Assembly (NCBI GenBank): GCA_049194865.1
Contig: JBLZWL010000009.1
Coordinates: 174,670 to 238,669, forward strand
Reading direction: 5' to 3'
From: Myxococcus terminator_A
Lineage (GTDB): Bacteria > Myxococcota > Myxococcia > Myxococcales > Myxococcaceae
DNA: 64,000 nucleotides
Shown: positions 10,647-19,081 of the stretch, one piece after another
Numbering within the stretch: position 1 is the stretch's first letter
How the letters are laid out: each line of letters starts with the position of its first letter
The notes under the pieces: model-generated
Told to the model about the DNA's origin: nothing
The model's input: only the letters and a program-made list of their open reading frames with translations
Database searches by the model: none
Program-made: the position numbers and the translations under genes

Positions 10647-11831
10647 TCATCCGGCGGAGGGGGTGTATTCCCACACCAGGCCGGCAGGATCCCGGAAGGA
10701 CAGTCGCCCGGCGACGGAGTTCCCAGTTCCTCCTGGGAGGATCTTCTCCACCACCTGCCGGGCCCGCTCCACCGCGAGGGCGGAGGGGGCCTCCAGCGTG
10801 AAGGATGCGCCGGCGGCCGAGGCGGGTGCGCGCTGGAAGACGAGCCGCAGGGAGCCGTCCTCGTAGCGGGCCTCGTCCGGAGTGGGGCGGTGGGTGATCC
10901 ACCCCAGGCTGGGGGCCAGCGCGTCCCAGAAGGCTCGCTGGGCCTCCAGGTCCGCCACGCCCAGCCGCAGCGTGGAGATGGGCGCGCGGGGCAGGGACTT
11001 GGGGGGCGGGAGGGACTTCTCCTTCGCCTTGGCCGCCTGCCAGTGGCGCTCCATGTGCTCCAGGGTGGCGCCGCCGAAGGGGACTCCCTCGGCGAGCAGG
11101 GCGGCCTCGATGTGCTGGAAGCGGGTGGTGAAGCGGTGGCTGGCCATGCGCAGGGCGTCCTCGGCGGGCGTCTTCACGAAGCGCGCGAGGTTGGCCAGGG
11201 AGAAGAGGACGTCGCCCAGCTCGTGCTCGATGGCGTCGCGGTCGCCGGAGGCGATGGCCTCGTCCAGCTCCACCAGCTCCTCGGCCAGCTTGCCGCGCAC
11301 GCCGGCCAGGTCGGGCCAGTCGAAGCCGATGCGGCTGGCCTTCTCCGTCAGTCGCTCGGCGCGCAGGAGGGCGGGCGCGGCGGTGGGAACCCCGTCCAGG
11401 ACGGAGCCCGCGTTGCCCGTCTTGCGCTTGCGCTCATCGGCCTTGAGCTTGGCCCAGTTGGCCAGGACCTGCTCGGAGCCATTCACCCCGCGCAGCTCCC
11501 CGAAGACGTGGGGGTGCCGGCTGGTGAGCTTGTCGCTGATGGCCTTGCTGACGTCGGCCATGGTGAACTCGCCCAGCTCGGCGGCCAGCTGCGCGTGGAA
11601 GACAATCTGGAAGAGCAGGTCTCCCAGCTCCTCGCACAGGGGGTGCCAGGGCCCGCCCGAGGCCACGCGGTCCATCTCGTCCAGGACCTCGAACGCCTCC
11701 TCGACCAGGTAGGGACGCAGCGAGCGCAGATCCTGCTCCCTGTCCCAGGGGCAGCCACCCTCGGCGCGCAGCCGCCGCATGATGTCCACCAGACGCTCCA
11801 GCTCCGTCCCGGGGGTGCCTGCTTCGCTCAC
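10647..11831 (-). CDS. mazG: MazG nucleoside triphosphate pyrophosphohydrolase fused to a VOC/glyoxalase-like domain
   Basis: A 394-residue protein. Residues ~8-265 are a full two-repeat MazG, which hydrolyses NTPs to NMP and pyrophosphate as house-cleaning. It opens with the signature LRAEGGCPWDREQDLRSLRP. The first metal-binding set is EEAFEVLDEMD...EELGDLLFQ and the second is KLAEELVELDEA...EHELGDVLF. After a Lys/Pro linker (~268-283) comes a ~110-residue VOC-type module: LRLGVADLEAQRAFWDAL, then a beta-strand pair with LRLVFQ, ending LSFRDPAGLVWEYTP. Standard MazG is ~265 residues, so the tail is extra. The VOC part lacks an obvious His/Glu metal set, so it may bind rather than catalyse. 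Confidence 0.88.
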   Translation of the reverse strand: MSEAGTPGTELERLVDIMRRLRAEGGCPWDREQDLRSLRPYLVEEAFEVLDEMDRVASGGPWHPLCEELGDLLFQIVFHAQLAAELGEFTMADVSKAISDKLTSRHPHVFGELRGVNGSEQVLANWAKLKADERKRKTGNAGSVLDGVPTAAPALLRAERLTEKASRIGFDWPDLAGVRGKLAEELVELDEAIASGDRDAIEHELGDVLFSLANLARFVKTPAEDALRMASHRFTTRFQHIEAALLAEGVPFGGATLEHMERHWQAAKAKEKSLPPPKSLPRAPISTLRLGVADLEAQRAFWDALAPSLGWITHRPTPDEARYEDGSLRLVFQRAPASAAGASFTLEAPSALAVERARQVVEKILPGGTGNSVAGRLSFRDPAGLVWEYTPSAG

Positions 11832-11978
11832 GGTCGCCTCCTCGCGGGGCCAGTCCCGCGGCGCTGCGTCCCTGTAACACGCGGCCCGTGGGTCGCATCC
11901 GGAAAGGCGGCGACAGGACGAGGCAGGTGGCGTTCCGTTTCGTGGTTCGGCCGGGCTCGCCTATCATCCGAGCCCTGG

Positions 11979-14156
11979 ATGATCCGCCTCCCGCTTTCCT
12001 CCCTGATCCTCTGGGGCCTGCTGCTCCTGACTCCGGCGTTGGCATCCGCTCAGCTCGAGGCGCCCACGCGACTCCAGGAGGTGGACCCCGGTCCACTCGA
12101 GCCCGACCTCCAGGACGAGTCCTACGACACGACGGACCCGGCCGATGACGGCGCCGTCGATGACGGTGAAGCCGAGGCCGAGCGGGACGACGCTCCCCGC
12201 AGGTCTCCGCGTGGAGGGAAGGCGCCGGCCCTCTCGGCTCCCCCGAAGTCCGCGGTGACGCCGCCCCCCGTCGAGCCCGCTCCCGTCGTCATCGCGCCCA
12301 GGCCGGTGCTCAGCCCCATCCTGACGCCTCGCGTGTCGGACGACGAGGTGCTGGCGGTGTGGGACCGGTGGCGGCAGGCGCGAGCGACGAACGACACGGC
12401 CACGGCGGAGAAGGCGCAGCAGGAGCTGGTGACGCTGAGGCGCGAGCTGCTCGCGTCGGACCTGGAGCCCATCAGCGTCGGCTTCCTTCGCGAGGCGGAG
12501 GTGCGAGGGCGGGCCGGAGACCTGGGTGGCGCCATCCGGCTGGCGGAGCTGGCCGTGGAGCTGTCGCCTCGCCTGCCACTCGCGCGCTTCGGGCTGGCGG
12601 AACACTACGCGATGTCGTCCCCAGCGGAGCCCGGACGCTATCTGGGTGAGCTGCGCGCGGCCTTCCTGTCCATGGCGTTGGACCCGCGCTATCGCGGACC
12701 GGCGCTGGCGGACCTCGGCGCGCTGCTGTTGCTGGCGTGGTCGGCCACGGCGGTGGCGCTGGTGGGCCTGCTGTTCCTGCGGCGGGTGCGTTACGCGCTG
12801 CATGACTTCCACCACCTGCTGCCGCGCGCGGTGGCCCGGTGGCAGTCCGTGCTCTTGGGCGTGTTGCTGCTCGGCCTGCCGCTGACGTTGGGGATGGGTC
12901 TGGTGCCCCGGCTGCTCGTGTTGCTGGCGGTGGTGGTGCCCTACCTCACCCGGCAGGAGCGGGTGGTGTCGGCGGTGCTGGTGGCGGGGCTGGGCCTGAC
13001 GCCGCTGGCCGCCGGACAGCTCACCCGGCTGACGGCCTTCGCGGGAACGCCCGCCGAGGACGTGTACCTGCTGGAGCGCGGCGGCCTCTCCGCCGAGGGC
13101 GCGGTGGCGCGCGTCAAGGCGCGGCACGAAGCGCGCAAGGCCACCTTCCCGGAGCTGACGGCCCTGGGCCAGTACGAGTCACGGCGGGGCCTGCTCGAGG
13201 ACGCGCGAGCGCACTTCAAGGCGGCCTCGGCGGTGCGCAGCGGGGATGCGCGGCTGCTGACCCGCTTCGGCAATGCGCTGGTGGGGCTGGGGGACGTGGA
13301 CGGCGCCGCGCAGCTCTATGTGCAGGCGTCCCGGGCGGATCCGCAGATGGCGGCGCCCCACTACAACATCTCGCAGCTCTACCGCCGACAGGCCAAGACG
13401 CTGCCGGACGCGGAAGTGGGCAAGGCGATGGAGCGCGTGACGACCGCCACCGCGTCGGCGCAGGCGCTGGACGGAGACCTGCTCCGGCGCGAGCCACCCC
13501 CGGATGATCGCCTGCTGCTCAACCTCCTGATGCTGGCGCCGGCGATGCCGGAGTCGGAGTGGCTGTCGCTCGCGGATGGCGCGGAGGCGGGGCGCCGGGT
13601 GGAGGCGCAGCTGGAGCGCTGGCTGCTGCCAGGGGTGGAGCCGGGACCGGTGGCCTGGGCGCTGCCGGCCGTGGCGGTGGTGCTCCTGATCGGCTGGGGC
13701 CTGCTGACGCGGCGACTGAAGGCCGCGAAGGTGTGCGAGCGCTGTGGCCGGCCGGTGTGCGTGCGGTGTGATCCCGAGCTGGGCGTTGGCAGCCAGCAGT
13801 GCGGCCAGTGCGTGAATGTCTTCTCCCGCCGGGGGCTGGTGCCGCAGCAGTTGCGGCAGCGCAAGGCGGACCAGGTCCAGCGCCATCAGGCGTGGGCGGG
13901 CCGGGTGACGTACGCGGTGGGCGCGGTGCTGTCGGGCGCCGGGCATGTGTTCTCCGGAGGCGCGGTGCGCGGCGCGCTGTATGCCTTCCTCTTCCTCTTC
14001 GCGCTGGCCGCGACGCTCCTGCACCACGGACTGGTGCGAGCGCCCTATGGAGACGCGCCGCTGTACCTCAAGCTGGTGCCGGCGGTGTTGCTGCTGGTGA
14101 GTGTCCACCTGCTGTCGCTGCGCGGCCTGCACCGGCTGCGACAAGGGGAGGAGTGA
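11979..14156 (+). CDS. Signal-peptide TPR membrane protein with C-terminal zinc-ribbon (unknown function)
   Basis: A 725-residue protein from ATG 11979; the long in-frame upstream stretch is antisense to mazG and ignored. Layout: signal peptide (1-24, ending LASAQ); acidic and proline-rich linker (~30-110); helical TPR-like region (~125-235); four or so membrane helices (~245-350); three TPR-like repeats (~385-500, ARAHFKAASAVRSGDARLL, LYVQASRADPQMAAPHYN); a membrane helix near 560; a six-cysteine zinc module near 585-615 (CERCGRPVCVRCD...CGQC); and two closing helices. Such proteins recur in myxobacteria next to DUF4388 genes. The stop is 4 bp before the DUF4388 gene, so the two are cotranscribed. 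Function unknown. Confidence 0.75.
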   Translation: MIRLPLSSLILWGLLLLTPALASAQLEAPTRLQEVDPGPLEPDLQDESYDTTDPADDGAVDDGEAEAERDDAPRRSPRGGKAPALSAPPKSAVTPPPVEPAPVVIAPRPVLSPILTPRVSDDEVLAVWDRWRQARATNDTATAEKAQQELVTLRRELLASDLEPISVGFLREAEVRGRAGDLGGAIRLAELAVELSPRLPLARFGLAEHYAMSSPAEPGRYLGELRAAFLSMALDPRYRGPALADLGALLLLAWSATAVALVGLLFLRRVRYALHDFHHLLPRAVARWQSVLLGVLLLGLPLTLGMGLVPRLLVLLAVVVPYLTRQERVVSAVLVAGLGLTPLAAGQLTRLTAFAGTPAEDVYLLERGGLSAEGAVARVKARHEARKATFPELTALGQYESRRGLLEDARAHFKAASAVRSGDARLLTRFGNALVGLGDVDGAAQLYVQASRADPQMAAPHYNISQLYRRQAKTLPDAEVGKAMERVTTATASAQALDGDLLRREPPPDDRLLLNLLMLAPAMPESEWLSLADGAEAGRRVEAQLERWLLPGVEPGPVAWALPAVAVVLLIGWGLLTRRLKAAKVCERCGRPVCVRCDPELGVGSQQCGQCVNVFSRRGLVPQQLRQRKADQVQRHQAWAGRVTYAVGAVLSGAGHVFSGGAVRGALYAFLFLFALAATLLHHGLVRAPYGDAPLYLKLVPAVLLLVSVHLLSLRGLHRLRQGEE

Positions 14157-14160
14157 GACC

Positions 14161-15282
14161 ATGTCCCTGAAAGGCACGCTCAAGGACTTCGGCATCGGCG
14201 ACATCCTTCAGCTCATCGGGCAGCAGCAGAAGACGGGCTCGCTCCAGCTGGCCAACAAGGACCAGGAGGTCCGCATCGGCTTCCGGGACGGCCACATCAT
14301 CAAGGTCGAGAGCATCACCCGGAAGCGAAAGGACCTCATTGGCGCCATGCTGGTGCGCGCCGAGCTCATCACCGAGACGCAGCTGGAGGCGGCGCTGGAG
14401 ACGCAGCGGCGCACCCTCAAGCGGCTGGGTGACGTGCTCGTCTCGAGCCATGCCCTCACCGCGGACCGCTTCCAGTCGATGATGCAGCTGCAGGCCACGG
14501 AGACGCTCTACCGCCTCTTCACCTGGAAGACCGGCACCTACGAGTTCAGCCAGGAGCCCGTCGAGCCCGACGCCGAGGCCATCCGTCCCCTGCGCGCCGA
14601 GACGGTGCTCATGGAGGGCTTCCGGATGGTGGACGAGTGGCCCGTCATCCGGAAGTCCATCCACCGCGACGACCTCTCGTTCGAGCGCCTCAAGGCGCTG
14701 CCGCCGCCGCGCGAAGGTGAGGAAGGCGGCGAGCTGGGCGTCATCGCCACCACCGAGCGGCGCGTGTACGACGAAATCGCGCCGGGGCGCGACCTGCGCA
14801 AGCTGGTGGACGTCTGCTGTCTGGGCGAGTTCGAGACCTGCAAGGCCCTGCACAACCTGGTTCGGGGCGAGTACGTGCGTGTCATCCACCCGGAAGGGGC
14901 TCGGGCCCCCGTGCCGGGGGACGAGCGCCTGCTCTCCCGCCTGGGGGGCGCGGTGGGCCGCGTCGTCGCCACCATGGGCGTGCTGGCGGTGCTGGCCGTG
15001 GTGGTGTCACGGGTGGCGCTGGCGGACCCAGAGCGCACGCGCGCGGCCACCGCCTTCGCCGATGCCGCGGCTCAGCGTCATGTTTCCGATGCCCAACGCG
15101 TCCGCATCGAGTCCGCGCTGGAAGTGTTCCGTCTGGAACGCGGTGAGCTGCCAGAGCGATTGGATGCTTTGGTGCAAGCTGGATTGTTGAATTCGGACGA
15201 ACTCAGATACCCCTGGCGGGAGGAGTACTACTACCGGCGGCTGGCCGCTCGGCGGTTCGTCCTCCTGCCACCCTTGCGCTAG
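14161..15282 (+). CDS. DUF4388 (PATAN-type) protein with TM helix and GspG-like C-terminal domain
   Basis: A 373-residue protein. Residues 1-110 are a classical DUF4388 domain: MSLKGTLKDFGIGDILQLIG, then KTGSLQL, FRDGHIIKVES, and a helical extension with LGDVLVSSHALTADRF. A second winged-helix-like part (~175-250) includes ERRVYDEIAPGRDLRKLVD. A single membrane helix lies near 265-285. The last ~75 residues (ALEVFRLERGELPERLDAL, then YPWREEYYYR) resemble the pilin-type GspG domain, which would put that part outside the cytoplasmic membrane. DUF4388 proteins in myxobacteria are linked to gliding and signalling, but the role here is unknown. Confidence 0.75.
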   Translation: MSLKGTLKDFGIGDILQLIGQQQKTGSLQLANKDQEVRIGFRDGHIIKVESITRKRKDLIGAMLVRAELITETQLEAALETQRRTLKRLGDVLVSSHALTADRFQSMMQLQATETLYRLFTWKTGTYEFSQEPVEPDAEAIRPLRAETVLMEGFRMVDEWPVIRKSIHRDDLSFERLKALPPPREGEEGGELGVIATTERRVYDEIAPGRDLRKLVDVCCLGEFETCKALHNLVRGEYVRVIHPEGARAPVPGDERLLSRLGGAVGRVVATMGVLAVLAVVVSRVALADPERTRAATAFADAAAQRHVSDAQRVRIESALEVFRLERGELPERLDALVQAGLLNSDELRYPWREEYYYRRLAARRFVLLPPLR

Positions 15283-15327
15283 CCTTCACCCAAAGTCGTC
15301 TTTCGGGGCCAGGGGGGCGGCGTTACG

Positions 15328-16431
15328 TTGAGGACAGCGGTACCGACCGAGGAACGACACGCATTGCGAAATCCCGCCACGTTGGAAGCGACCGCAGCCG
15401 TTTCGACGACCTCCGCCAAGGTGGATGTCCGGGACAATGAGACGGCCATGGCGCTGTGCGGCAACCAGAACGAAAACCTCAAGCTGATGGAGCGACGCCT
15501 CGGTGTCCGGGTGGGACAGCGGGGGACGGAGTTCCATCTGTCCGGACCTTCAGACGCGGTGGCCTTCGCCGTGCGCCTCCTGCAGAACCTGGAGGAGATG
15601 AGTCGCGCGGGCCGCCCCCTGTACCGCGAGGACGTGGAGCAGGGCATCAAGGTGCTCGGACGGGGGGCGGAGTCGCTCCAGGAGGTCATGCTCGGCCCGG
15701 TGCTCAAGAGCTCCGGCAACCGGCAGATCGCCCCGAAGAGCATCGCCCAGAAGCGCTACGTGGACGCCATCCGAGCCCACGACATCGTCTTCGGAGTGGG
15801 CCCCGCCGGTACGGGCAAGACGTACCTGGCCATGGCCATGGCGGTGGCCTTCCTTCAGGAGCGCAAGGTCAAGCGCATCATCCTCGCGCGTCCGGCCGTC
15901 GAGGCGGGTGAGAAGCTCGGCTTCCTGCCCGGCGACCTCCAGGAGAAGGTGAACCCCTACCTGCGTCCGCTCTACGACGCGCTGCACGACATGATGGCCG
16001 TCGAGCGCGCGGCGACCCTGGTGGAAGAGGGCGTGGTGGAAGTGGCCCCGCTGGCCTTCATGCGCGGCCGCACCCTCAACGATGCCTTCGTCATCCTCGA
16101 CGAGGCGCAGAACACCACCGTGGAGCAGATGAAGATGTTCCTGACGCGCCTGGGCTACAACAGCAAGGCCGTCATCACCGGCGACGTGACGCAGGTGGAC
16201 CTTCCCACGGGGAAGATGTCCGGCCTGAATCACGCCCGGACGGTGCTCAAGAACATCGAGGGCATCCACTTCGCGGAGTTCTCCGACGTGGACGTCGTCC
16301 GCCACCCGCTGGTGCAGGAGGTCATCCGCGCCTACGACAGGGCGGAGCTGGCGCAGAGCGAAGCGAAGCTTGCTCGTGAGGCGGCCCACGCCGCCTCGAC
16401 TTCGGTGAAGTCCGAGGCCGCTGTCAGCTGA
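15328..16431 (+). CDS. phoH: PhoH-family ATPase/RNA-binding protein
   Basis: A 367-residue PhoH-like protein. An N-terminal KH-like part (~30-100, NLKLMERRLGVRVGQRG) precedes the P-loop ATPase, with Walker A GPAGTGKTYLAMAMA near 158 and Walker B VILDEAQNTT near 257. Between them lie LARPAVEAGEKLGFLPGD and FMRGRTLNDAF, all family hallmarks. The TTG start at 15328 is preceded by a G-rich ribosome site. It stands in the conserved order phoH - 7TM-HD phosphodiesterase - ybeY, which points to RNA metabolism and ribosome maturation. Length is normal for the bacterial PhoH/YbeZ group. Confidence 0.92.
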   Translation: MRTAVPTEERHALRNPATLEATAAVSTTSAKVDVRDNETAMALCGNQNENLKLMERRLGVRVGQRGTEFHLSGPSDAVAFAVRLLQNLEEMSRAGRPLYREDVEQGIKVLGRGAESLQEVMLGPVLKSSGNRQIAPKSIAQKRYVDAIRAHDIVFGVGPAGTGKTYLAMAMAVAFLQERKVKRIILARPAVEAGEKLGFLPGDLQEKVNPYLRPLYDALHDMMAVERAATLVEEGVVEVAPLAFMRGRTLNDAFVILDEAQNTTVEQMKMFLTRLGYNSKAVITGDVTQVDLPTGKMSGLNHARTVLKNIEGIHFAEFSDVDVVRHPLVQEVIRAYDRAELAQSEAKLAREAAHAASTSVKSEAAVS

Positions 16432-16459
16432 CTTCAAGGCTCTGGCCTACTTATGCCCA

Positions 16460-16483
16460 CCCGCCCGTACCCTGGCGGGCGGG
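16460..16483 (+). terminator. Hairpin after phoH
   Basis: CCCGCCCG pairs with CGGGCGGG around an 8-nt loop, followed by a mildly T-rich tail (CATTCGTATTT). A probable intrinsic terminator or attenuator between phoH and the HD gene. Confidence 0.6.
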
Positions 16484-16566
16484 CATTCGTATTTCCGCCC
16501 TCGTGAATTTTCCGAGGCGCTGCGGCCTTGATGGAGCCACGGCCCCTATCTAGGGTGAGGACCTCC

Positions 16567-19059
16567 ATGGACGAACCGGAACCGCAGTCCCCCGCGCCCA
16601 GTCCTTTGGACGCGCTCGCAGCACGCCTTGGGTTGGGAAAGGGCGTCTGGGGGCGGCGTGCGGTCCAGGTGTTCCTCCTCCTCACGGTCTCGGTGGGCGC
16701 CGGCTTCGTCATCTCCCCGGGCCTCTACAGCCAGCAGATCCCCGCGCTCTCTGAGGAGAACCTCGGCAAGCCGTTCCGGGCCAGCTCTCCGGCGGGCTTC
16801 AAGGCCGCGCGGGACTACGAGGTCGTCCACCGCGCCATGACGACCCAGCGGCGCCAGGAGGCCCGGGCCGCCGTCAAACCCGTCTATGACCTGAACCCCG
16901 CGGTGGTGGGACATCTGCGCACCGTGGTCCGCGCCTCGTTCGCGACGATGCGGGAGCGGCTGGGGGAGCTGGCGGACGCCCAGCCGGACGCCGAGCCCGA
17001 GGACGGCAAGAAGTCGCGCCGTCACCCCCCTCCGACGGCGGAGCAGGTGGAGCGCGAGCGCCGGGCCCGCGAGTCGATGCAGGCCGAGCTCCAGGAGCTG
17101 CTCTTCGGCCAGCGTGACGCGGGGCTGGAGGCGGAGGACTTCCAGGCGCTCTACGGGAAGGGCTTCTCGGAAGAGGTGGAGGCGGCCACGCTGGTGCTGC
17201 TGGAGCGGGCCTATCGCTCCGAGCAGGGGCCGGTGCACGTGGCGGGCTCCCGGGAGGAGCTGGCGCGCGAGGCGCCCCAGGGCCTCACCGTCCGGGACGT
17301 GGTGAACAAGGGCGAGGACACGCTGCCCAACGGCGCGCCGCAGGTGGTGGACATCCGCGAGGCGCACCAGGAGCTGGAGCGCTTCGCCTCCATCCCAGGA
17401 AACCTCCTGCCGGACGCGCCCGGTGTGCAGCGCCGCGCGGTGCTGCGGCTGGCCAAGCGGTTGGTGCGGCCCAACCTGACCATCAACATCGCGGAGACGG
17501 ACGCGCGACGTCACCAGGCCGCGCAGGCGGTGAAGGACGCGGTCATCTCCATCAAGAAGGGGCAGCGCGTCATCGGTGATGGCGAGCTGGTGAACGAGGG
17601 GCACCTCGTCGTCCTGCGCGGGATGCGCGCGGAGACGGACCGGTTGGACCTGGTGCAGGTGCAACTGGGGGGCACGGGCCTGGTGGCGCTGCTGGTGGTC
17701 GCCTCGTACTTCTTCTGCCTCAGCGCGTTCCGGCGCTTCCGACCCACGCGCAAGGACGGGTTGCTGCTGGGCATCCTGCTGGTGGGGACGCTGGCCCTGT
17801 TGCAGCTGTGGGTGTCCATCGCGGACGCCATCCAGGACCGGTACACGGCGCTGCCCATCGAGGCGCTCTACTACGTGTTCCCGGTGGCGGCCGGCGCCAT
17901 GCTGGTGCGCTTCATCCTCACGCAGGAGCTGGCGCTCTTCTTCGCCATGGTCTTCGCGTGCCTCGCCGGCGTCATGCTGGGCAACTCGCTGGCCTTCGGC
18001 ATCTACACGCTGGTGGGCTCGCTGGTGGCGGCGGACCGCATCGTCAAGGCGAAGGACCGCGTGGGCATCTTCCGGGCGGGCCTGGTGACGGGCTCGGCCA
18101 ACACGGTGGCGGTGCTCTTCCTGTTCCTGGTGGAGGGCAAGGGGCTGTCGGCGGACACGGCCCTCACCGCGGTGAGCGCGTTCATCGGCTCGTCGCTCGC
18201 GGTGCCCGTCATGGTGATGGCGCTCACGCCGCTCATCGAGATGACGTTCGGCTACGCGTCCGACATCAAGCTGCTGGAGCTGGCGAACCTCAACCACCCG
18301 GCGCTCAAGGAGCTCATCGTCCAGGCGCCTGGCACGTACCACCACTCCATCATCATCGGCACGCTGGTGGAGAACGCGGCGGAGACCATCAGCGCCAATC
18401 CGCTGCTGGCGCGCTCGTGCGCGTACTACCACGACATCGGCAAGGGTCGGAATCCGCTCTACTTCGGGGAGAACCAGAAGGGGGAGAACCGGCATGACGC
18501 GCTCGCGCCCGCGATGAGCGCCGTCATCATCAAGCGCCACGTGACGGAGGGGCTGGAGATGGCGCGGCAGTACCGGCTCCCCAAGCTGGTGGCGGATGCG
18601 ATTCCGCAGCACCACGGCACGCGCACGGTGGGGTATTTCTACCACAAGGCCCTGAAGGAGCAGGAGGGCAAGGAAGGCGCGCCGCCCATCGACGAGAGCA
18701 TCTACCGCTATCCGGGACCGAAGCCTCAGTTCCGCGAGGCGGCGCTGGTGATGATCGCCGACGCGGTGGAAGCGTCGACGCGGTCCATGACGGACCCCAC
18801 CACGACGAAGCTGCAGGCGCAGGTGCAGAAGATCATCAACCTCATCTTCTCCGAGGGGCAACTGGACGAGTGCGACCTGACGCTGAAGGACCTGAACCTC
18901 ATCTCGCAGTCCTTCCTGCTCACGCTGGAGGGCATCTACCACACGCGTCCCGTCTATCCGGCTGGCGCGGTGGGAGGCGGCAAGGCGCCGCCGCTGGTGG
19001 TGGCGGGAGGCAAGGCCGTGGAGGCGAAGGACAAGCCGCGCTCGGCGGGGGCGTTGTGA
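16567..19059 (+). CDS. 7TM receptor with intracellular HD phosphohydrolase domain (PgpH/YqfF-type)
   Basis: An 830-residue membrane phosphodiesterase. After one N-terminal membrane helix (~32-55) comes a large extracytoplasmic 7TMR-HDED-type domain (~60-355), then seven membrane helices (~360-560), then the HD domain. The HD domain shows GTYHHSIIIGTLVE, CAYYHDIGKG (metal-binding HD), YFGENQKGENRHD, RHVTEG and AIPQHHGT, matching PgpH, which degrades cyclic-di-AMP in Firmicutes. Whether the substrate here is c-di-AMP is inference, since no diadenylate cyclase is in the window. ATG 16567 is taken; ATG 16531 and TTG 16528 are alternatives. The gene sits between phoH and ybeY, as in many genomes. 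Confidence 0.9.
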   Translation: MDEPEPQSPAPSPLDALAARLGLGKGVWGRRAVQVFLLLTVSVGAGFVISPGLYSQQIPALSEENLGKPFRASSPAGFKAARDYEVVHRAMTTQRRQEARAAVKPVYDLNPAVVGHLRTVVRASFATMRERLGELADAQPDAEPEDGKKSRRHPPPTAEQVERERRARESMQAELQELLFGQRDAGLEAEDFQALYGKGFSEEVEAATLVLLERAYRSEQGPVHVAGSREELAREAPQGLTVRDVVNKGEDTLPNGAPQVVDIREAHQELERFASIPGNLLPDAPGVQRRAVLRLAKRLVRPNLTINIAETDARRHQAAQAVKDAVISIKKGQRVIGDGELVNEGHLVVLRGMRAETDRLDLVQVQLGGTGLVALLVVASYFFCLSAFRRFRPTRKDGLLLGILLVGTLALLQLWVSIADAIQDRYTALPIEALYYVFPVAAGAMLVRFILTQELALFFAMVFACLAGVMLGNSLAFGIYTLVGSLVAADRIVKAKDRVGIFRAGLVTGSANTVAVLFLFLVEGKGLSADTALTAVSAFIGSSLAVPVMVMALTPLIEMTFGYASDIKLLELANLNHPALKELIVQAPGTYHHSIIIGTLVENAAETISANPLLARSCAYYHDIGKGRNPLYFGENQKGENRHDALAPAMSAVIIKRHVTEGLEMARQYRLPKLVADAIPQHHGTRTVGYFYHKALKEQEGKEGAPPIDESIYRYPGPKPQFREAALVMIADAVEASTRSMTDPTTTKLQAQVQKIINLIFSEGQLDECDLTLKDLNLISQSFLLTLEGIYHTRPVYPAGAVGGGKAPPLVVAGGKAVEAKDKPRSAGAL

Positions 19060-19081
19060 GTGGGACGCGAGGAGTGACGGC

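Noticed and set aside
10890..11978. Upstream extension of the TPR protein by ~360 codons
   Set aside because: The stretch is antisense to mazG; a proper signal peptide begins at ATG 11979.
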